Positions 38,974 through 48,295 of a stretch of 64,000 nt of DNA are shown here, one piece after another. Position 1 is the first letter of the stretch, and the number at the start of each line of letters is the position of its first letter. Source of the stretch: Saccharopolyspora rectivirgula DSM 43747 (lineage in GTDB: Bacteria > Actinomycetota > Actinomycetes > Mycobacteriales > Pseudonocardiaceae); contig NZ_AYJW01000001.1 in the NCBI RefSeq assembly GCF_000497205.1, forward strand, positions 87,104-151,103, in the 5' to 3' direction. Below the pieces are notes generated by a model that was given only the letters and a program-made list of their open reading frames with translations, did no database searches and was not told the DNA's origin. Both the position numbers and the translations under genes were made by a program.

Positions 38974-39846
38974 GTGACCGTCCCCGAACACCGATTCGTC
39001 ATCAGCCTCGGCTGCCCCGACCGCACCGGCATCGTCGCCCGGATCTCCTCCTTCGTCGCCGAGCACGGCGGTTGGATCGTCGAAGCCGGCTACCACACCG
39101 ACCCGCAGACCGGCTGGTTCTTCACCCGCCAGGAAGTGCGCGCCGACTCCCTGCCGTTCGGCGTGGACGAACTCCGCCGCCGGTTCGCCGCGGTGGCCGC
39201 TGAGCTGGGCGAGCAAACCAGGTGGCAGGTCACCGACACCGGGGAACGCCGCCGCGTCGTGATCCTGGCCTCCAAGGAGGGGCACTGCCTGCACGACCTG
39301 CTGGGCCGGATCGCCTCCGGGGAGCTCGACGTGGACCTGCGGGCGGTCATCAGCAACCACGAGCACCTCGGCCCCATAACCCGGGCGCACGGCATCCCGT
39401 TCCACCACGTGCCGTTCCCGTCGAACGCCGAGGGCAAGGCCACGGCGTTCAAGACCGTCCAGCAGCTGGTGGACGAGCACTCCCCGCACGCCATCGTGCT
39501 GGCCCGGTTCATGCAGATCCTGCCGCCGGAGCTGTGCGAAGCGTGGGAAGGCCGGGCGATCAACATCCACCACAGCTTCCTGCCGTCCTTCGCCGGGGCC
39601 CGGCCCTACCACCAGGCGTACGAGCGCGGCGTCAAGCTGGTCGGCGCCACCTGCCACTACGTCACCGCCGAGCTGGACGCCGGCCCGATCATCGAGCAGG
39701 ACGTCATCCGGGTGGACCACACCGACACGGTGGAGAGCATGATCCGCAAGGGGCGGGACATCGAGAAGATCGTGCTCGCCCGTGGTCTGCGGGCCCACCT
39801 GGAGGACCGCGTGCTGGTCTACGGACGGCGCACGGTGGTGTTCTGA
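38974..39846 (+). CDS. purU: Formyltetrahydrofolate deformylase
   Basis: The protein has 290 residues from the GTG at 38974; an ATG at 38965 is too close to the ribosome site GGGAGA. The N-terminal ACT domain (VISLGCPDRTGIVARISS) precedes the formyl transferase fold, whose catalytic block is INIHHSFLPSFAGARPYHQAY, with Asp in AELDAGPII. It hydrolyses 10-formyl-THF to formate and THF, balancing one-carbon pools. It converges on the YbaK gene with a four-base gap. Confidence 0.95.
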   Translation: MTVPEHRFVISLGCPDRTGIVARISSFVAEHGGWIVEAGYHTDPQTGWFFTRQEVRADSLPFGVDELRRRFAAVAAELGEQTRWQVTDTGERRRVVILASKEGHCLHDLLGRIASGELDVDLRAVISNHEHLGPITRAHGIPFHHVPFPSNAEGKATAFKTVQQLVDEHSPHAIVLARFMQILPPELCEAWEGRAINIHHSFLPSFAGARPYHQAYERGVKLVGATCHYVTAELDAGPIIEQDVIRVDHTDTVESMIRKGRDIEKIVLARGLRAHLEDRVLVYGRRTVVF

Positions 39847-39850
39847 CGGG

Positions 39851-40399
39851 TCAGACGCCGAGCCCGTCGAGCACTTCGGCGCCGGGCAGCTGCTGCAGCA
39901 GCTCCCCCGGGGTCACGACCTTGCTGCGCCGCAAACCGCTGCCCACGACCAGGGCGGGAGCTTTCACCACCGCCGGGTCCAGCAGCACCGGCCAGCCCTC
40001 CGGCAGGCCGAACGGGGTGATGCCGCCGTACTCCATGCCGGTGAGGGCCACGGCGTCGTCCATCGGCGCGAAGGACGCCTTGCGCACGTCCAGCCGCCGC
40101 TTGACGGTCTTGTTGACGTCAACCCGGGTGGTGGACAGCACCACGCACGCCGCGTAGCGCAGCTCGCCGGCGCGCTTGCCCGAGACCACCACGCAGTTCG
40201 CGGTCAGCTCGGGAGGGGCGCCGTAGTGCTCGCAGAACTTCGCGGTGTCGGCCAGTTCGGGGTCGATCTCGGCGACACCGATGCGCTCATCGGCCAGTTC
40301 CCGAACCGCGGCCGCCACCGGCTCGGCGAGCAGTTCCAGGCGCTCGACAGCGGCGCTCACCTGAAGTGATCCAGCAGCCTGTGCCCAGTCAACGCTCAT
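39851..40399 (-). CDS. YbaK/EbsC-type aminoacyl-tRNA deacylase
   Basis: The protein has 182 residues. YbaK-fold signatures include DTAKFCEHYG and ACVVLSTTRVDVNKTVKRRLDVRKASFA (split), with GGITPFGLP near the end. Such proteins hydrolyse mischarged aminoacyl-tRNAs, for example Cys-tRNA(Pro). Start ATG 40399 is 15 bases inside the longest frame. It is upstream of, and probably co-transcribed with, the hydrolase, DUF2516 and HbhA-like genes only in part, being the last gene of that strand run. Confidence 0.85.
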   Translation of the reverse strand: MSVDWAQAAGSLQVSAAVERLELLAEPVAAAVRELADERIGVAEIDPELADTAKFCEHYGAPPELTANCVVVSGKRAGELRYAACVVLSTTRVDVNKTVKRRLDVRKASFAPMDDAVALTGMEYGGITPFGLPEGWPVLLDPAVVKAPALVVGSGLRRSKVVTPGELLQQLPGAEVLDGLGV

Positions 40400-40441
40400 G
40401 CTGTGACGATACAAACACCGCGAGTGGCGCCGCTCAGGGGC

Positions 40442-41179
40442 TCACGCCAAGAAGTCGACGAGCAGTTGCCGGACCTCACGGCGGTGGGTGATCAGCGGTG
40501 CCTTGCTCGGCAGGACCTCCAGGTGGGCGCTGCGGAACGCGGCCGCCACTTGCTTGGCCACTTCCGCCGGGTGCAGCGGATCGTCGACCGCGCCGATGAC
40601 CAGCACCTCCGAAGCCACCTCGGCCAGCACCCCGGCGTCCTCCACCACCCGCTGGGCGGGCAGCCGACGCAGGGCGGGGGCCAGCCGCAGCAGCGCTGCG
40701 GTCCGCTGTTCGACGTAGTCGCCGAGCCGAGCACCGGCCGGGAGATCGGCCGCGACGAGCTGGCGCAGCCGCTCCTCGTCCCCGGCCTCCACGGCCTGGG
40801 ACAGCTGCTGCAGCGCGGTGGCCGAGCTGCTCTCCCTCGGCTCGTCCAGCACCGCGGGGAGCATCAGGACCAGCCGGTCGAACCGGTTCGGCTGCTGCGC
40901 CGCCAGGCGGGTGAGCGCGCCGGCCCCGAGGGAAACCCCGATCGCCCGGGTTGCGCCCACTTCATCGGCGACGGCCAGCACGTCGGCGGCGATGTTGCGG
41001 TAGTCCCAGTACTCCGGTTCGGGATCGGGTGCCCGGCCGTGCCCCGGCAGGGTCAGCACGGCCCGGGTACCGGGCAGTCCTGCGGCGGGGATGCGCGCTT
41101 CGCCCTCGGTGGCCGCCAGGCCGGGCACCACGGCGGTGACCGGCTCGCCCCGTCCGAGCGCCTTCCACTGCGCCCCCAC
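40442..41179 (-). CDS. Alpha/beta hydrolase fold protein
   Basis: The protein has 245 residues from the GTG at 41179, with AAGGAAGG eight bases upstream; the start shares one base with the upstream stop (TAGTG). The nucleophile elbow is GVSLGAGAL, the acid is in VIGAVDDPLHP, and the His is probably in LITHRREV. The oxyanion loop region is LTLPGHGRAPDP. The substrate is unknown. It is translationally coupled to DUF2516. Confidence 0.82.
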   Translation of the reverse strand: MGAQWKALGRGEPVTAVVPGLAATEGEARIPAAGLPGTRAVLTLPGHGRAPDPEPEYWDYRNIAADVLAVADEVGATRAIGVSLGAGALTRLAAQQPNRFDRLVLMLPAVLDEPRESSSATALQQLSQAVEAGDEERLRQLVAADLPAGARLGDYVEQRTAALLRLAPALRRLPAQRVVEDAGVLAEVASEVLVIGAVDDPLHPAEVAKQVAAAFRSAHLEVLPSKAPLITHRREVRQLLVDFLA

Positions 41180-41472
41180 TACCAGGACCTTCCTTGGATC
41201 TCCTTGACCTTGGGGCGCACGTCCACGATGTAGACCAGCGAGGCCACCAGGGCAGCGATCCAGATGAGCGTGAACGGCCCGCGCCAGGCCACGATCAGCA
41301 CCACGGCGGCCACCCCGGTGATGCCGAGCCAAGCCGGTTTGGTCAGCTTGTCGACCGCGGTGAAGGCATCAGCGCGCTGCAAGGCGGCGTGCACGAACGC
41401 GAAAAGCCCCACCGGGATGCCCGCAGCCCACAGGATCAGCAGGATCCAATTCGCCAGCTCCACGATGTCCAC
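41179..41472 (-). CDS. DUF2516 small membrane protein
   Basis: The protein has 97 residues from a GTG at 41472. Three helices (about 3-30, 45-65, 66-84) end in a basic tail VRPKVKEIQGRSW. It belongs to DUF2516, found beside hbhA in mycobacteria (Rv0476). Function is unknown. The stop overlaps the hydrolase start by one base. Confidence 0.85.
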   Translation of the reverse strand: MDIVELANWILLILWAAGIPVGLFAFVHAALQRADAFTAVDKLTKPAWLGITGVAAVVLIVAWRGPFTLIWIAALVASLVYIVDVRPKVKEIQGRSW

Positions 41473-41515
41473 CCTACGTGGTCAACTCGGCCGCGGGCAC
41501 CCCTCCCGGGAGCTC

Positions 41516-42142
41516 TCAGTTCTCGCCGCTCTTGCTGCGAGCACCGCGCTTGGTGCCGTTCTTGCCGCTCTTCGTCGTGCGGGCAGCGCTGGAGCGCTCC
41601 GCCCCGCTTGCGGACGCGGTCTTCGCCGCACCGGTCCCGGCCGCCTCCGGCCCACCGGCCTCGGCTCCGTCCTCGCCCTTGGCGCCGAACTGGCGGCTGA
41701 CCTTGCCGAGCACGTCGTCGGCTATGCCGCGGGCGTCGGAGACGGTCTCCTCCAGCCTGTCCTGGGCGCTCTCGACCTGCTCCCACACCTTCTTGACCTG
41801 CGGCTGGCTCTGCAGGCGCTGCAGGGTTTCCTCGCCGCGCCCGGCCAGGTAGTCGATCAGCTGGCGGGCCGACTCGGCGTAGGAGTCCACGCGCTTGCGC
41901 AGTTCGGCCGGGTCCAACCGCTCCCGCAGCTGACCGAAGTCGCGGGGCAGGTCCGTGCGGGCCGCCTCGGTGCGCTCGTTGACCTGCTCCCGGAGCTTGG
42001 TGAGGCTCTCCACGACCGCGCGGGCCGCGAGGTCGCCGGCACCGATGGCGGCGAGCAGCGGGGTGCGGGCGAGTTCGGCCGCTTCCCCGAAGAACTGGTT
42101 GCGGTCGTTGGTGTTGGTCTTCTTGTCCGTGGTCGCCGGCAT
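41516..42142 (-). CDS. HbhA-like heparin-binding protein, coiled-coil with Lys/Arg tail
   Basis: The protein has 208 residues with no signal peptide. A helical N-terminal half (about 20-140) with TPLLAAIGAGDLAARAVVESL and long amphipathic heptads matches mycobacterial HbhA and related apolipoprotein-like proteins. The tail (about 160-208) is Lys/Arg/Ser/Ala-rich, like the HbhA heparin-binding tail but with fewer lysines. In a non-pathogen it may associate with membrane or DNA rather than host glycans. It begins five bases after the XRE gene stop. Confidence 0.8.
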   Translation of the reverse strand: MPATTDKKTNTNDRNQFFGEAAELARTPLLAAIGAGDLAARAVVESLTKLREQVNERTEAARTDLPRDFGQLRERLDPAELRKRVDSYAESARQLIDYLAGRGEETLQRLQSQPQVKKVWEQVESAQDRLEETVSDARGIADDVLGKVSRQFGAKGEDGAEAGGPEAAGTGAAKTASASGAERSSAARTTKSGKNGTKRGARSKSGEN

Positions 42143-42147
42143 GGAGA

Positions 42148-42540
42148 TCACTCCTCGGATCGAGCGGGGGCTTCTTCGGCGGCAGCGGTGTTCTCCCGCC
42201 GGAAAGCGGAGTAGATGTCGAGCAGCACCTGCTTCTGCCGTTCGGTCAGGTCCGGGTCGGCGTGGATGGCGTCCACCACCGGACCCGCTTGGCGGCGTTC
42301 CAGGAAGCCCGCCTGCGCGTACAGCGCTTCTGCGGAGATCTGCAGCGCTTTGGCTATCTGCTGCAGGATTTCCGCGCTCGGCTTGCGCAGGCCGCGCTCG
42401 ACCTGGCTCAGGTACGGGTTCGACACGCCGGCCAACTTGGCCAGCTGCCGCAAGGAGATCTGGGCGTTCTTGCGTTGAGCCCGGATGTAGCTGCCGAGGT
42501 CGCTGACCGCCTGGTTGACGGTTTCGTCCACACGCCCCAT
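42148..42540 (-). CDS. XRE-family transcriptional regulator
   Basis: The protein has 130 residues from the ATG at 42540 (GGAAGG nine bases upstream; a GTG two codons earlier is possible). The HTH spans about 28-60 (LRQLAKLAGVSNPYLSQVER, KPSAEILQQIAKAL). The C-terminal helix DPDLTERQKQVLLDIY is typical of the Rv0474 type, which also precedes hbhA. An inverted repeat just upstream (42592-42608) suggests autoregulation. Confidence 0.9.
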   Translation of the reverse strand: MGRVDETVNQAVSDLGSYIRAQRKNAQISLRQLAKLAGVSNPYLSQVERGLRKPSAEILQQIAKALQISAEALYAQAGFLERRQAGPVVDAIHADPDLTERQKQVLLDIYSAFRRENTAAAEEAPARSEE

Positions 42541-42591
42541 CGGCACTCACCTTCCGGTCAATCTCCACGGTAACGAGAAGTGCTAACTATA

Positions 42592-42608
42592 GCAAGCACA
42601 CTGCTTGC
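42592..42608. promoter_or_regulatory. Inverted repeat in the XRE promoter
   Basis: GCAAGCA-CAC-TGCTTGC is a perfect 7-bp repeat, 52 bases upstream of the XRE start. A TATAGT-like -10 adjoins it on the minus strand, so a repressor bound here would block the promoter. The likely binder is the XRE protein itself. Confidence 0.5.
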
Positions 42609-42610
42609 AC

Positions 42611-43003
42611 TCACTCGTTCGTGGGAGCGCCGGTGGCGACCACGCAGAACGGGTGCCCGGCCGGATCGGCGTAGACCCGGAAGTTCGCCCCGGCGCGGTC
42701 CGGTGGCTGCGGCAGCTGCTCCGCCCCGGCCGCGATGGCCAGCTCGTGCCCCTCCTGCAGGCTTTCCACCGCGATGTCGACGTGCACCTGCTGCGGCACC
42801 TCCTCGTCCGGCCACGTGGGCCGCCGGTACCGCTCAGCCCGCTGGAACGCCAGCGGCGCCCCACCACCGGGGTCGGCCAACTCCACCCACCGGTCGTCGG
42901 AGGCGTCCTCGTCGATCTCCCAACCGAGCAACCGGCCGTAGAACTCCGCCAACGCCCGGGGATCCGGGCAGTCGAAAGCGATCGCGCACAACTCGAGCGC
43001 CAC
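42611..43003 (-). CDS. VOC (glyoxalase-like) family protein
   Basis: The protein has 130 residues from the GTG at 43003, with GGAGGAG five bases before. The two beta-alpha-beta-beta-beta modules are visible (ELCAIAFDCPDPRALAEFYG and QQVHVDIAVESLQEGHEL), ending in YADPAGHPFCVV. Glyoxalase, dioxygenase or resistance roles are all possible for this family. It stands alone between the XRE gene and the DUF445 gene. Confidence 0.85.
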   Translation of the reverse strand: MALELCAIAFDCPDPRALAEFYGRLLGWEIDEDASDDRWVELADPGGGAPLAFQRAERYRRPTWPDEEVPQQVHVDIAVESLQEGHELAIAAGAEQLPQPPDRAGANFRVYADPAGHPFCVVATGAPTNE

Positions 43004-43140
43004 GCGCACTCCTCCGGGCAAAGGGACCTCTCCAGCACCGACAGCGGAAAAGTACCCCTGCCGCGGCGCGCACGCCGGACGCCGAACCCGTCCGGAGCAA
43101 CCGCTCGCCCCGGTGGCGAACGCGGCCACCCCGGGAGCGC

Positions 43141-44442
43141 TCAGAACAGCGCCTGGCCGATCGTGTGGATCACCAGGCCGGCCAGCGCACCGACCACGGT
43201 GCCGTTGATGCGGATGAACTGCAGGTCCCGCCCCACCTGCAACTCGATCTTGCGGGAGGTCTCCTCGGCGTCCCACCGCTCGATCGTGTCAGTGATCAAG
43301 GTGGTCAGCTCGGAGCGGTAGTTGGAGACCACGTACACCACAGCGCCTTCCAACCAGGACTCCACCTTCGCCCGCAGCTCCGGCTCCTCGACCAACCGCT
43401 GGCCCAAGGAGCTGAGCCCGTCCCGCACCCGGACCCGCAGCTCGCTGGACGGGTCTTCGGCCGCGTCCAGCAGGAGCTTCTTCGCCGTGCCCCACGCCGA
43501 CGACAGCACGTTCTGCACCTCGGGGTGGGCCAGCACCTGGTGCTTGATCTGCTCGGCCTTGGCGATGGTCTGCGGATCGGACTGCAGGTCCTGCGCGAAG
43601 TCCACCAAGAAGCGGTCCACCGCCTTGCGCATCTGGTGCTCCGGATCGGTCTTCACCGCCCAGGCGAACGACAGCACCTCCGTGTACACCTTGTCGGCGA
43701 CGAGGGAGTCGAAGAACCTCGGGGACCACGACGGGGCGCGCTGGCTGACCACCCGCAGCACCGTTTCGTGGTTGTCCCGCACCCAGTCGTAGGCGCGGTC
43801 GCAGATCAGATCGACCAGCCGGTGGTGCGAACCGTCGGCGAACACCTGCCCTAGGATGCGCCCCAGCGGCGGCCCCCACTCGTGGGCGAGCACCCGGCGG
43901 ATCACCGCGTTCTCGATGACCTCCTGGACGTCCTCGTCCCGCAGCACCTGCACCGCGCCGCGGGTCGCGGCCGCCAGCTCCGCGGTGACCCGCTCCGCGT
44001 TCTCCGGTCGGGCCAGCCAGCTGCCCAGCCGGGCACTGATCTCCGCCCGCCGCAGCTTGTCCCGGACCACCTCTTCGGACAGGAAGTTGTCGCCGACGAA
44101 ATCACCCAGGCTGCGCCCCAAGGCGTCCTTGCGGTTCGGGATGATCGCGGTGTGCGGGATCGGCAGCCCCAACGGCCGCCGGAAGAGAGCGGTCACCGCG
44201 AACCAGTCGGCCAGGGCACCGACCATCCCGGCTTCGGCGGCGGCCCGCACGTAGCCCACCCATGCGCCGGCACCGGCTGCTTCCTGCCAGCGGGTCAGCA
44301 AGTACACCACCGTTGCGACCAGGAGGAACCCCCCGGCCACGGCTTTCATCCGCCGCAGACCGCGGCGCTTGTCGCTGTCGGGTACCGATGTCGGCTGCAC
44401 AGCTCGATTGTGCCTGCGCGGGGTGCGCCCAGGGGGCGCCAT
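43141..44442 (-). CDS. DUF445 membrane protein
   Basis: The protein has 433 residues from the ATG at 44442, nine bases after GGAGGG. The N-terminal helix (about 33-50) is followed by the DUF445 motif GGYVGAL-like AGMVGALADWFAVTALFRRPLG (split) and IPHTAIIPNRKDALG. A large soluble helical domain leads to a last hydrophobic helix at the C-terminus (GTVVGALAGLVIH). The function of the family is unknown, although it is widely conserved. It is divergent from dapC. Confidence 0.88.
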   Translation of the reverse strand: MAPPGRTPRRHNRAVQPTSVPDSDKRRGLRRMKAVAGGFLLVATVVYLLTRWQEAAGAGAWVGYVRAAAEAGMVGALADWFAVTALFRRPLGLPIPHTAIIPNRKDALGRSLGDFVGDNFLSEEVVRDKLRRAEISARLGSWLARPENAERVTAELAAATRGAVQVLRDEDVQEVIENAVIRRVLAHEWGPPLGRILGQVFADGSHHRLVDLICDRAYDWVRDNHETVLRVVSQRAPSWSPRFFDSLVADKVYTEVLSFAWAVKTDPEHQMRKAVDRFLVDFAQDLQSDPQTIAKAEQIKHQVLAHPEVQNVLSSAWGTAKKLLLDAAEDPSSELRVRVRDGLSSLGQRLVEEPELRAKVESWLEGAVVYVVSNYRSELTTLITDTIERWDAEETSRKIELQVGRDLQFIRINGTVVGALAGLVIHTIGQALF

Positions 44443-44487
44443 CGGACAGCTGCCCTCCGCAGCCCCCATCAACTACGCTGCCCAAAC

Positions 44488-45657
44488 GTGCGTACTCCAG
44501 CTCTAACCACCCGGCTGCGCCCGTTCACCTCGACCATCTTCGCGGAAATCACCGAACTGGCCCGGAAGACCGGTGCGGTCAACCTGGGGCAGGGCTTCCC
44601 GGACACCGACGGTCCGGAAGGGATGCTCCGCGTCGCCCGCGAAGCGATCGCCAACGGGGTGAACCAGTACTCGCCCGGACTCGGTGAGCCAGCACTGCGG
44701 CAGGCCATCGTCGACCACAAGCGCACCCGCTACCAGCTGGAATACGACCCGGACACCGAGGTGCTGGTCACCGTCGGCGCCACCGAGGCGCTCACCGCCG
44801 CCGTCCTCGCCCTGGTGGAGCCGGGCGAGGAGGTCGTGCTCATCGAGCCCTACTACGACTCCTACCCGGTGGCGGTGGCGATGGCCGGCGGGGTGCACCG
44901 GAGCGTTCCGCTCCGCTACGACGCGAACAACCGGTTCTCCCTGGACATCGAGGCCTTGCGGAAGGCGGTCGGCCCGCAAACCCGGGCCCTGGTGCTGAAC
45001 ACCCCGCACAACCCGGTCGGCACCGTCTTCAACGAGGAAGAGCTCGCCGCCGTCGCCCAGATCTGCCGGGAGAACGACGTGCTCGTCATCACCGACGAGG
45101 TCTACGAGCACCTCGTCTACGACGAGCACCGGCACCTCCCCATCGCCGGCCTGCCGGGCATGGCCGAACGCACCCTGTCGATTTCCAGCGCGGGCAAGAC
45201 GTTCAGCGTGACCGGCTGGAAGATCGGTTGGATCTGCGGGCCCGCCGAGCTGGTGGCAGCGGTCCGGGCGGCCAAGCAGTTCATGACCTTCGTCGGCGGT
45301 GCCCCGTTCCAGCCCGCGGTGGCCCACGCCCTGCGCAACGAGCTCGACTGGGTCGAGCGACTGCGCCAGGACCTGCAGCGCAAGCGGGACCTGCTCGCCG
45401 AAGGACTGGGCGAAGCGGGTTTCGACGTGCTCCCCAGCGAAGGCACCTACTTCGTGTGCGCCGACGTGCGCCCGCTCGGGTTCACCGACGGGGCGGAGCT
45501 GTGCCGTTCCCTCCCGGAGCGCGTCGGCGTCGCCGCGATCCCGGTGCAGGTGTTCTGCGACGACCCGGACGCCGCCCGGCACCTGGTGCGGTTCGCCTAC
45601 TGCAAGAAGGACGAGGTGCTGGAAGAGGGCATCCGCCGCCTGCGCAAGCTGAAGTGA
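44488..45657 (+). CDS. dapC: N-succinyldiaminopimelate aminotransferase (DapC-type)
   Basis: The protein has 389 residues of PLP fold type I. The PLP lysine is in SSAGKTFSVTGWKIGW. The sequence closely follows the M. tuberculosis DapC (Rv0858c) as I remember it, including NLGQGFPDTDGP, TDEVYEHLVYDEHRHLP and FVGGAPFQPAVA. It transaminates N-succinyl-2-amino-6-ketopimelate in lysine/diaminopimelate synthesis, though glutamine transaminase K-like activity is possible. TACGCT ten bases before the GTG suggests a leaderless transcript. Confidence 0.88.
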   Translation: MRTPALTTRLRPFTSTIFAEITELARKTGAVNLGQGFPDTDGPEGMLRVAREAIANGVNQYSPGLGEPALRQAIVDHKRTRYQLEYDPDTEVLVTVGATEALTAAVLALVEPGEEVVLIEPYYDSYPVAVAMAGGVHRSVPLRYDANNRFSLDIEALRKAVGPQTRALVLNTPHNPVGTVFNEEELAAVAQICRENDVLVITDEVYEHLVYDEHRHLPIAGLPGMAERTLSISSAGKTFSVTGWKIGWICGPAELVAAVRAAKQFMTFVGGAPFQPAVAHALRNELDWVERLRQDLQRKRDLLAEGLGEAGFDVLPSEGTYFVCADVRPLGFTDGAELCRSLPERVGVAAIPVQVFCDDPDAARHLVRFAYCKKDEVLEEGIRRLRKLK

Positions 45658-45679
45658 CCGGGCCTTCCGGTCGCTCCGC

Positions 45680-48295
45680 TCACCGGTCGCCTCCGTAGCC
45701 GAGGCACACGAAACCGGCTTCTCCGTGCTCCGCCTGCGCCGACGCCAACGCGGCCGCGGGCGAAGCACCGGCTTGCAAGGACCGGTGCAGCGACAGCATG
45801 AGGTCGGCGGTGCGCTCGTCCGGCACCGGCACCACGCTGGCGACCACTGTTGCGGTGCCGCGGTTGAGCAAGGTGGTAGTCAGGCCGCTGAGCTGCTCGC
45901 CGCTGCGGACCGCCGACCGCCCGACCTCGCACGCCGACAGCACCACGGTCGCCGGCGCCTGCGGCAGTCGTTCGAGGTCGTAGGCGTAGAGCGGACCGTC
46001 GGCCAGTTCCACTCCGGACAGTTGCGGTTGGTCGTCGCGGAACTTCCCGTGGGCGGCGAGGTGGGCGACCGCGGCCCGTTCCATCTCCTCCAGCACTCGC
46101 TCCGAGGTGGCGGTCTCGCCGGCGAGCAGGCGACCGCCGAACATGCGGTGCAGTGCGCGCACTTCCTGTTCGGCGTGGTCGAGCCCGGGTCCGGCGATCC
46201 ACACCGGTTCGGCTTTCCGCGGTCGGCGCCGGTGTTCGCCGGCGGCGCGCAGCCAGCAGCAGAGCGACGGGCTCACCGTCACCGGCAACCCCCGGCACGC
46301 CGGCAGGGCCGCCCAGGGCAGCGCGTGCAGCCGTCCGGCCGGGACCACCACCAGGGGACGCCCCTGTTCCAGTTCGCGCAGCACGGGGGCCAGCAATTGG
46401 CGCTGCAGCTGCTCGGCCGCCTGTCGAGCAGCCCGGGCGAACGCTTCCTCGGCTTGCGGTGCAGCGGTTTCCGCCTGCCTGCCGAGCAAGTGCCGCAGCC
46501 TCCCGGCCTGGGTTTCGGCCACCTGCTTCGACCCCAGTGGGTGCAACCGCACCGATCCATCCACTATGGACACAGCGAAGAGCTTGCCGGAGCAGGTGAA
46601 CAAGGACAGCCCGACAGCACCGCCCAACTCGGCGATGACGTCGGAGATCCCGGCGCTCCCCCGCAAACCCGCCGTCCTCCCGGCCACCAGCAGAGAACGG
46701 TGCCGCACTTCGTTCTCCAGCTCGGCGACCCGCCGGACCGCGGCCCCCGGGTGGGCGCAACTGCGCATGTGCACCACCGCCGAACGCAGTTGCACCAGCA
46801 CCGCCTGCAGCGCGGGATCGGTGGGCGGCTGCAGCGCTCGCCGGTGCAGCGCACTCGCCCGGCAGCGCTCCACCCAGCGCAGCACCGTCCGCGCGTCCCC
46901 GGTGCGCAAAGCCGCTCCCACCGCCACCGCCCCGATCTCCTCGGCCAACCCGTAGGCCTGCACGCGCAGCTCGAAAGCGGCCATCCCGGCCGCCTGGCGT
47001 TCCAACGCCTGCAACCCACCGCGGCACGCGGCGAACAGCCGCCGCACATCCCCCTGCTGCTCGGCCAACAGCGCCGCGGCGAGCCAGCCGAGGGCCCGCT
47101 GCTGCGGGGCGGCGGCCGGATCGCTCCGAGAGGCCGCCGCCAATCGGAGCATCTTCCGCGACCACCGGTGCGCCCCGGCCCGCCGCGCGGATCTGCCCGC
47201 GACGAGCCACAGCTCAGCGGCCGGCCCGGTCCACCCGAAACGCGCGCACGCGCGCGCCGCCCGGTGCGCGGCGGCGAACGCGCGCCGGCTGCGCTGCCCG
47301 GCCAGCAACCTCGCCTGCCAGCCGACCGCCGCGGCCAACGCAGCCCAAGCCGTCCGGCGCTGGCCGCGGAACAACCGCTTGGCCCGCACCGCAGCTGCGC
47401 CGGCAGCGGTCGGATCACCGGCGCGCAGCCGAAAACTCGCCAGGGCCAGCTCCGCCTCGGCGAGCTGACCGGCCCGGCCCTTGGCGGCCAACTGGTCGAC
47501 CGCGCGCTCCATGGCGCTCCGGGCTTCCTCGTCGAGCCCGGCGGCCGCCAACGCCTGAGCGCGGTCCACCAGCACTTCCGGGTTCGCGTCCGCGTCCAGC
47601 CCAGCTGCTAGCGCCTCGTCGAACAGCCGCAGCGCCCGCGGCAGATCTCCGCTGCGGAAAGCCACGTAGCCCCGGTTGTGCCGGCACCCCGCGGCCCGCG
47701 CCGCGCATCCTTCTGCGGCGAACATCCGCTCGGCAACGGCGAAATCGGCCTCCGCGGCCTCCAGCTCACCGCGGTACAGGTGGGCCAGTCCGCGCCCCAG
47801 CAGCGCGTTCGCCACCCACCGCGGATCGCTGTTCTCCGCCAGCTGCTGCAGCGCGGCGGTCAGCTCGGCGACCGCTGCACCGTGCTCACCGCGCTGGCAG
47901 CGCAGCAACCCGCGCAGGCACCTGGCCCGCCCCCGCTCGGCCGCGGGCAGCCGCTGCTGCGCCGACTCCAGGACTTCCCAACTCGCCGCGGTGTTCCCGC
48001 TGTCCAACTCGATCCACGCCAGGGTCAGCTGCAGTTGCGCGCGCAGCGCGGTCAGGCCGGCCGCACCGGCCACGGCAGCTCCCGCGCGGGCGTGCTCCCG
48101 GGCCTGGCCGAGCGCTCCCCGCTCCACCGCGGCCAGCGCGAGGACGTGCCGGGCCAGTGCCCGCAGCTGCGGATCCGCAGCACCGGTGCGCTGCTGCGCC
48201 CAGGAGACCGCCCGCTCCGGTGCCGAGCTCGCTCGTTCCCGCCACCACAGGGCTGTGCGCAGCTCCCCTGCCGGCGGGGCGACCGCCGTGCTCAA
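45680..48295 (-). CDS. TPR-CHAT protein (caspase-like protease)
   Basis: The protein has 871 residues from a TTG at 48295, which overlaps the preceding stop (TTGA); a GTG about 40 bases upstream is the other choice. Residues 1-580 are helical TPR-like repeats rich in Ala. The C-terminal CHAT domain (about 600-871) keeps both catalytic residues: His in VAHLAAHGKFR (His749) and Cys in VVLSACEVGRS (Cys789). No signal peptide or membrane helix. CHAT proteases act in effector and cell-death modules. It is the last gene of a run with an ECF sigma factor and a subtilase, so it may be activated by, or cleave, those partners. Confidence 0.85.
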   Translation of the reverse strand: MSTAVAPPAGELRTALWWRERASSAPERAVSWAQQRTGAADPQLRALARHVLALAAVERGALGQAREHARAGAAVAGAAGLTALRAQLQLTLAWIELDSGNTAASWEVLESAQQRLPAAERGRARCLRGLLRCQRGEHGAAVAELTAALQQLAENSDPRWVANALLGRGLAHLYRGELEAAEADFAVAERMFAAEGCAARAAGCRHNRGYVAFRSGDLPRALRLFDEALAAGLDADANPEVLVDRAQALAAAGLDEEARSAMERAVDQLAAKGRAGQLAEAELALASFRLRAGDPTAAGAAAVRAKRLFRGQRRTAWAALAAAVGWQARLLAGQRSRRAFAAAHRAARACARFGWTGPAAELWLVAGRSARRAGAHRWSRKMLRLAAASRSDPAAAPQQRALGWLAAALLAEQQGDVRRLFAACRGGLQALERQAAGMAAFELRVQAYGLAEEIGAVAVGAALRTGDARTVLRWVERCRASALHRRALQPPTDPALQAVLVQLRSAVVHMRSCAHPGAAVRRVAELENEVRHRSLLVAGRTAGLRGSAGISDVIAELGGAVGLSLFTCSGKLFAVSIVDGSVRLHPLGSKQVAETQAGRLRHLLGRQAETAAPQAEEAFARAARQAAEQLQRQLLAPVLRELEQGRPLVVVPAGRLHALPWAALPACRGLPVTVSPSLCCWLRAAGEHRRRPRKAEPVWIAGPGLDHAEQEVRALHRMFGGRLLAGETATSERVLEEMERAAVAHLAAHGKFRDDQPQLSGVELADGPLYAYDLERLPQAPATVVLSACEVGRSAVRSGEQLSGLTTTLLNRGTATVVASVVPVPDERTADLMLSLHRSLQAGASPAAALASAQAEHGEAGFVCLGYGGDR

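Noticed and set aside
45725..47611. A 628-residue plus-strand open frame opposite the CHAT gene
   Set aside because: Gln/Arg/His-rich mirror composition with no family; the minus-strand protein has clear domains.
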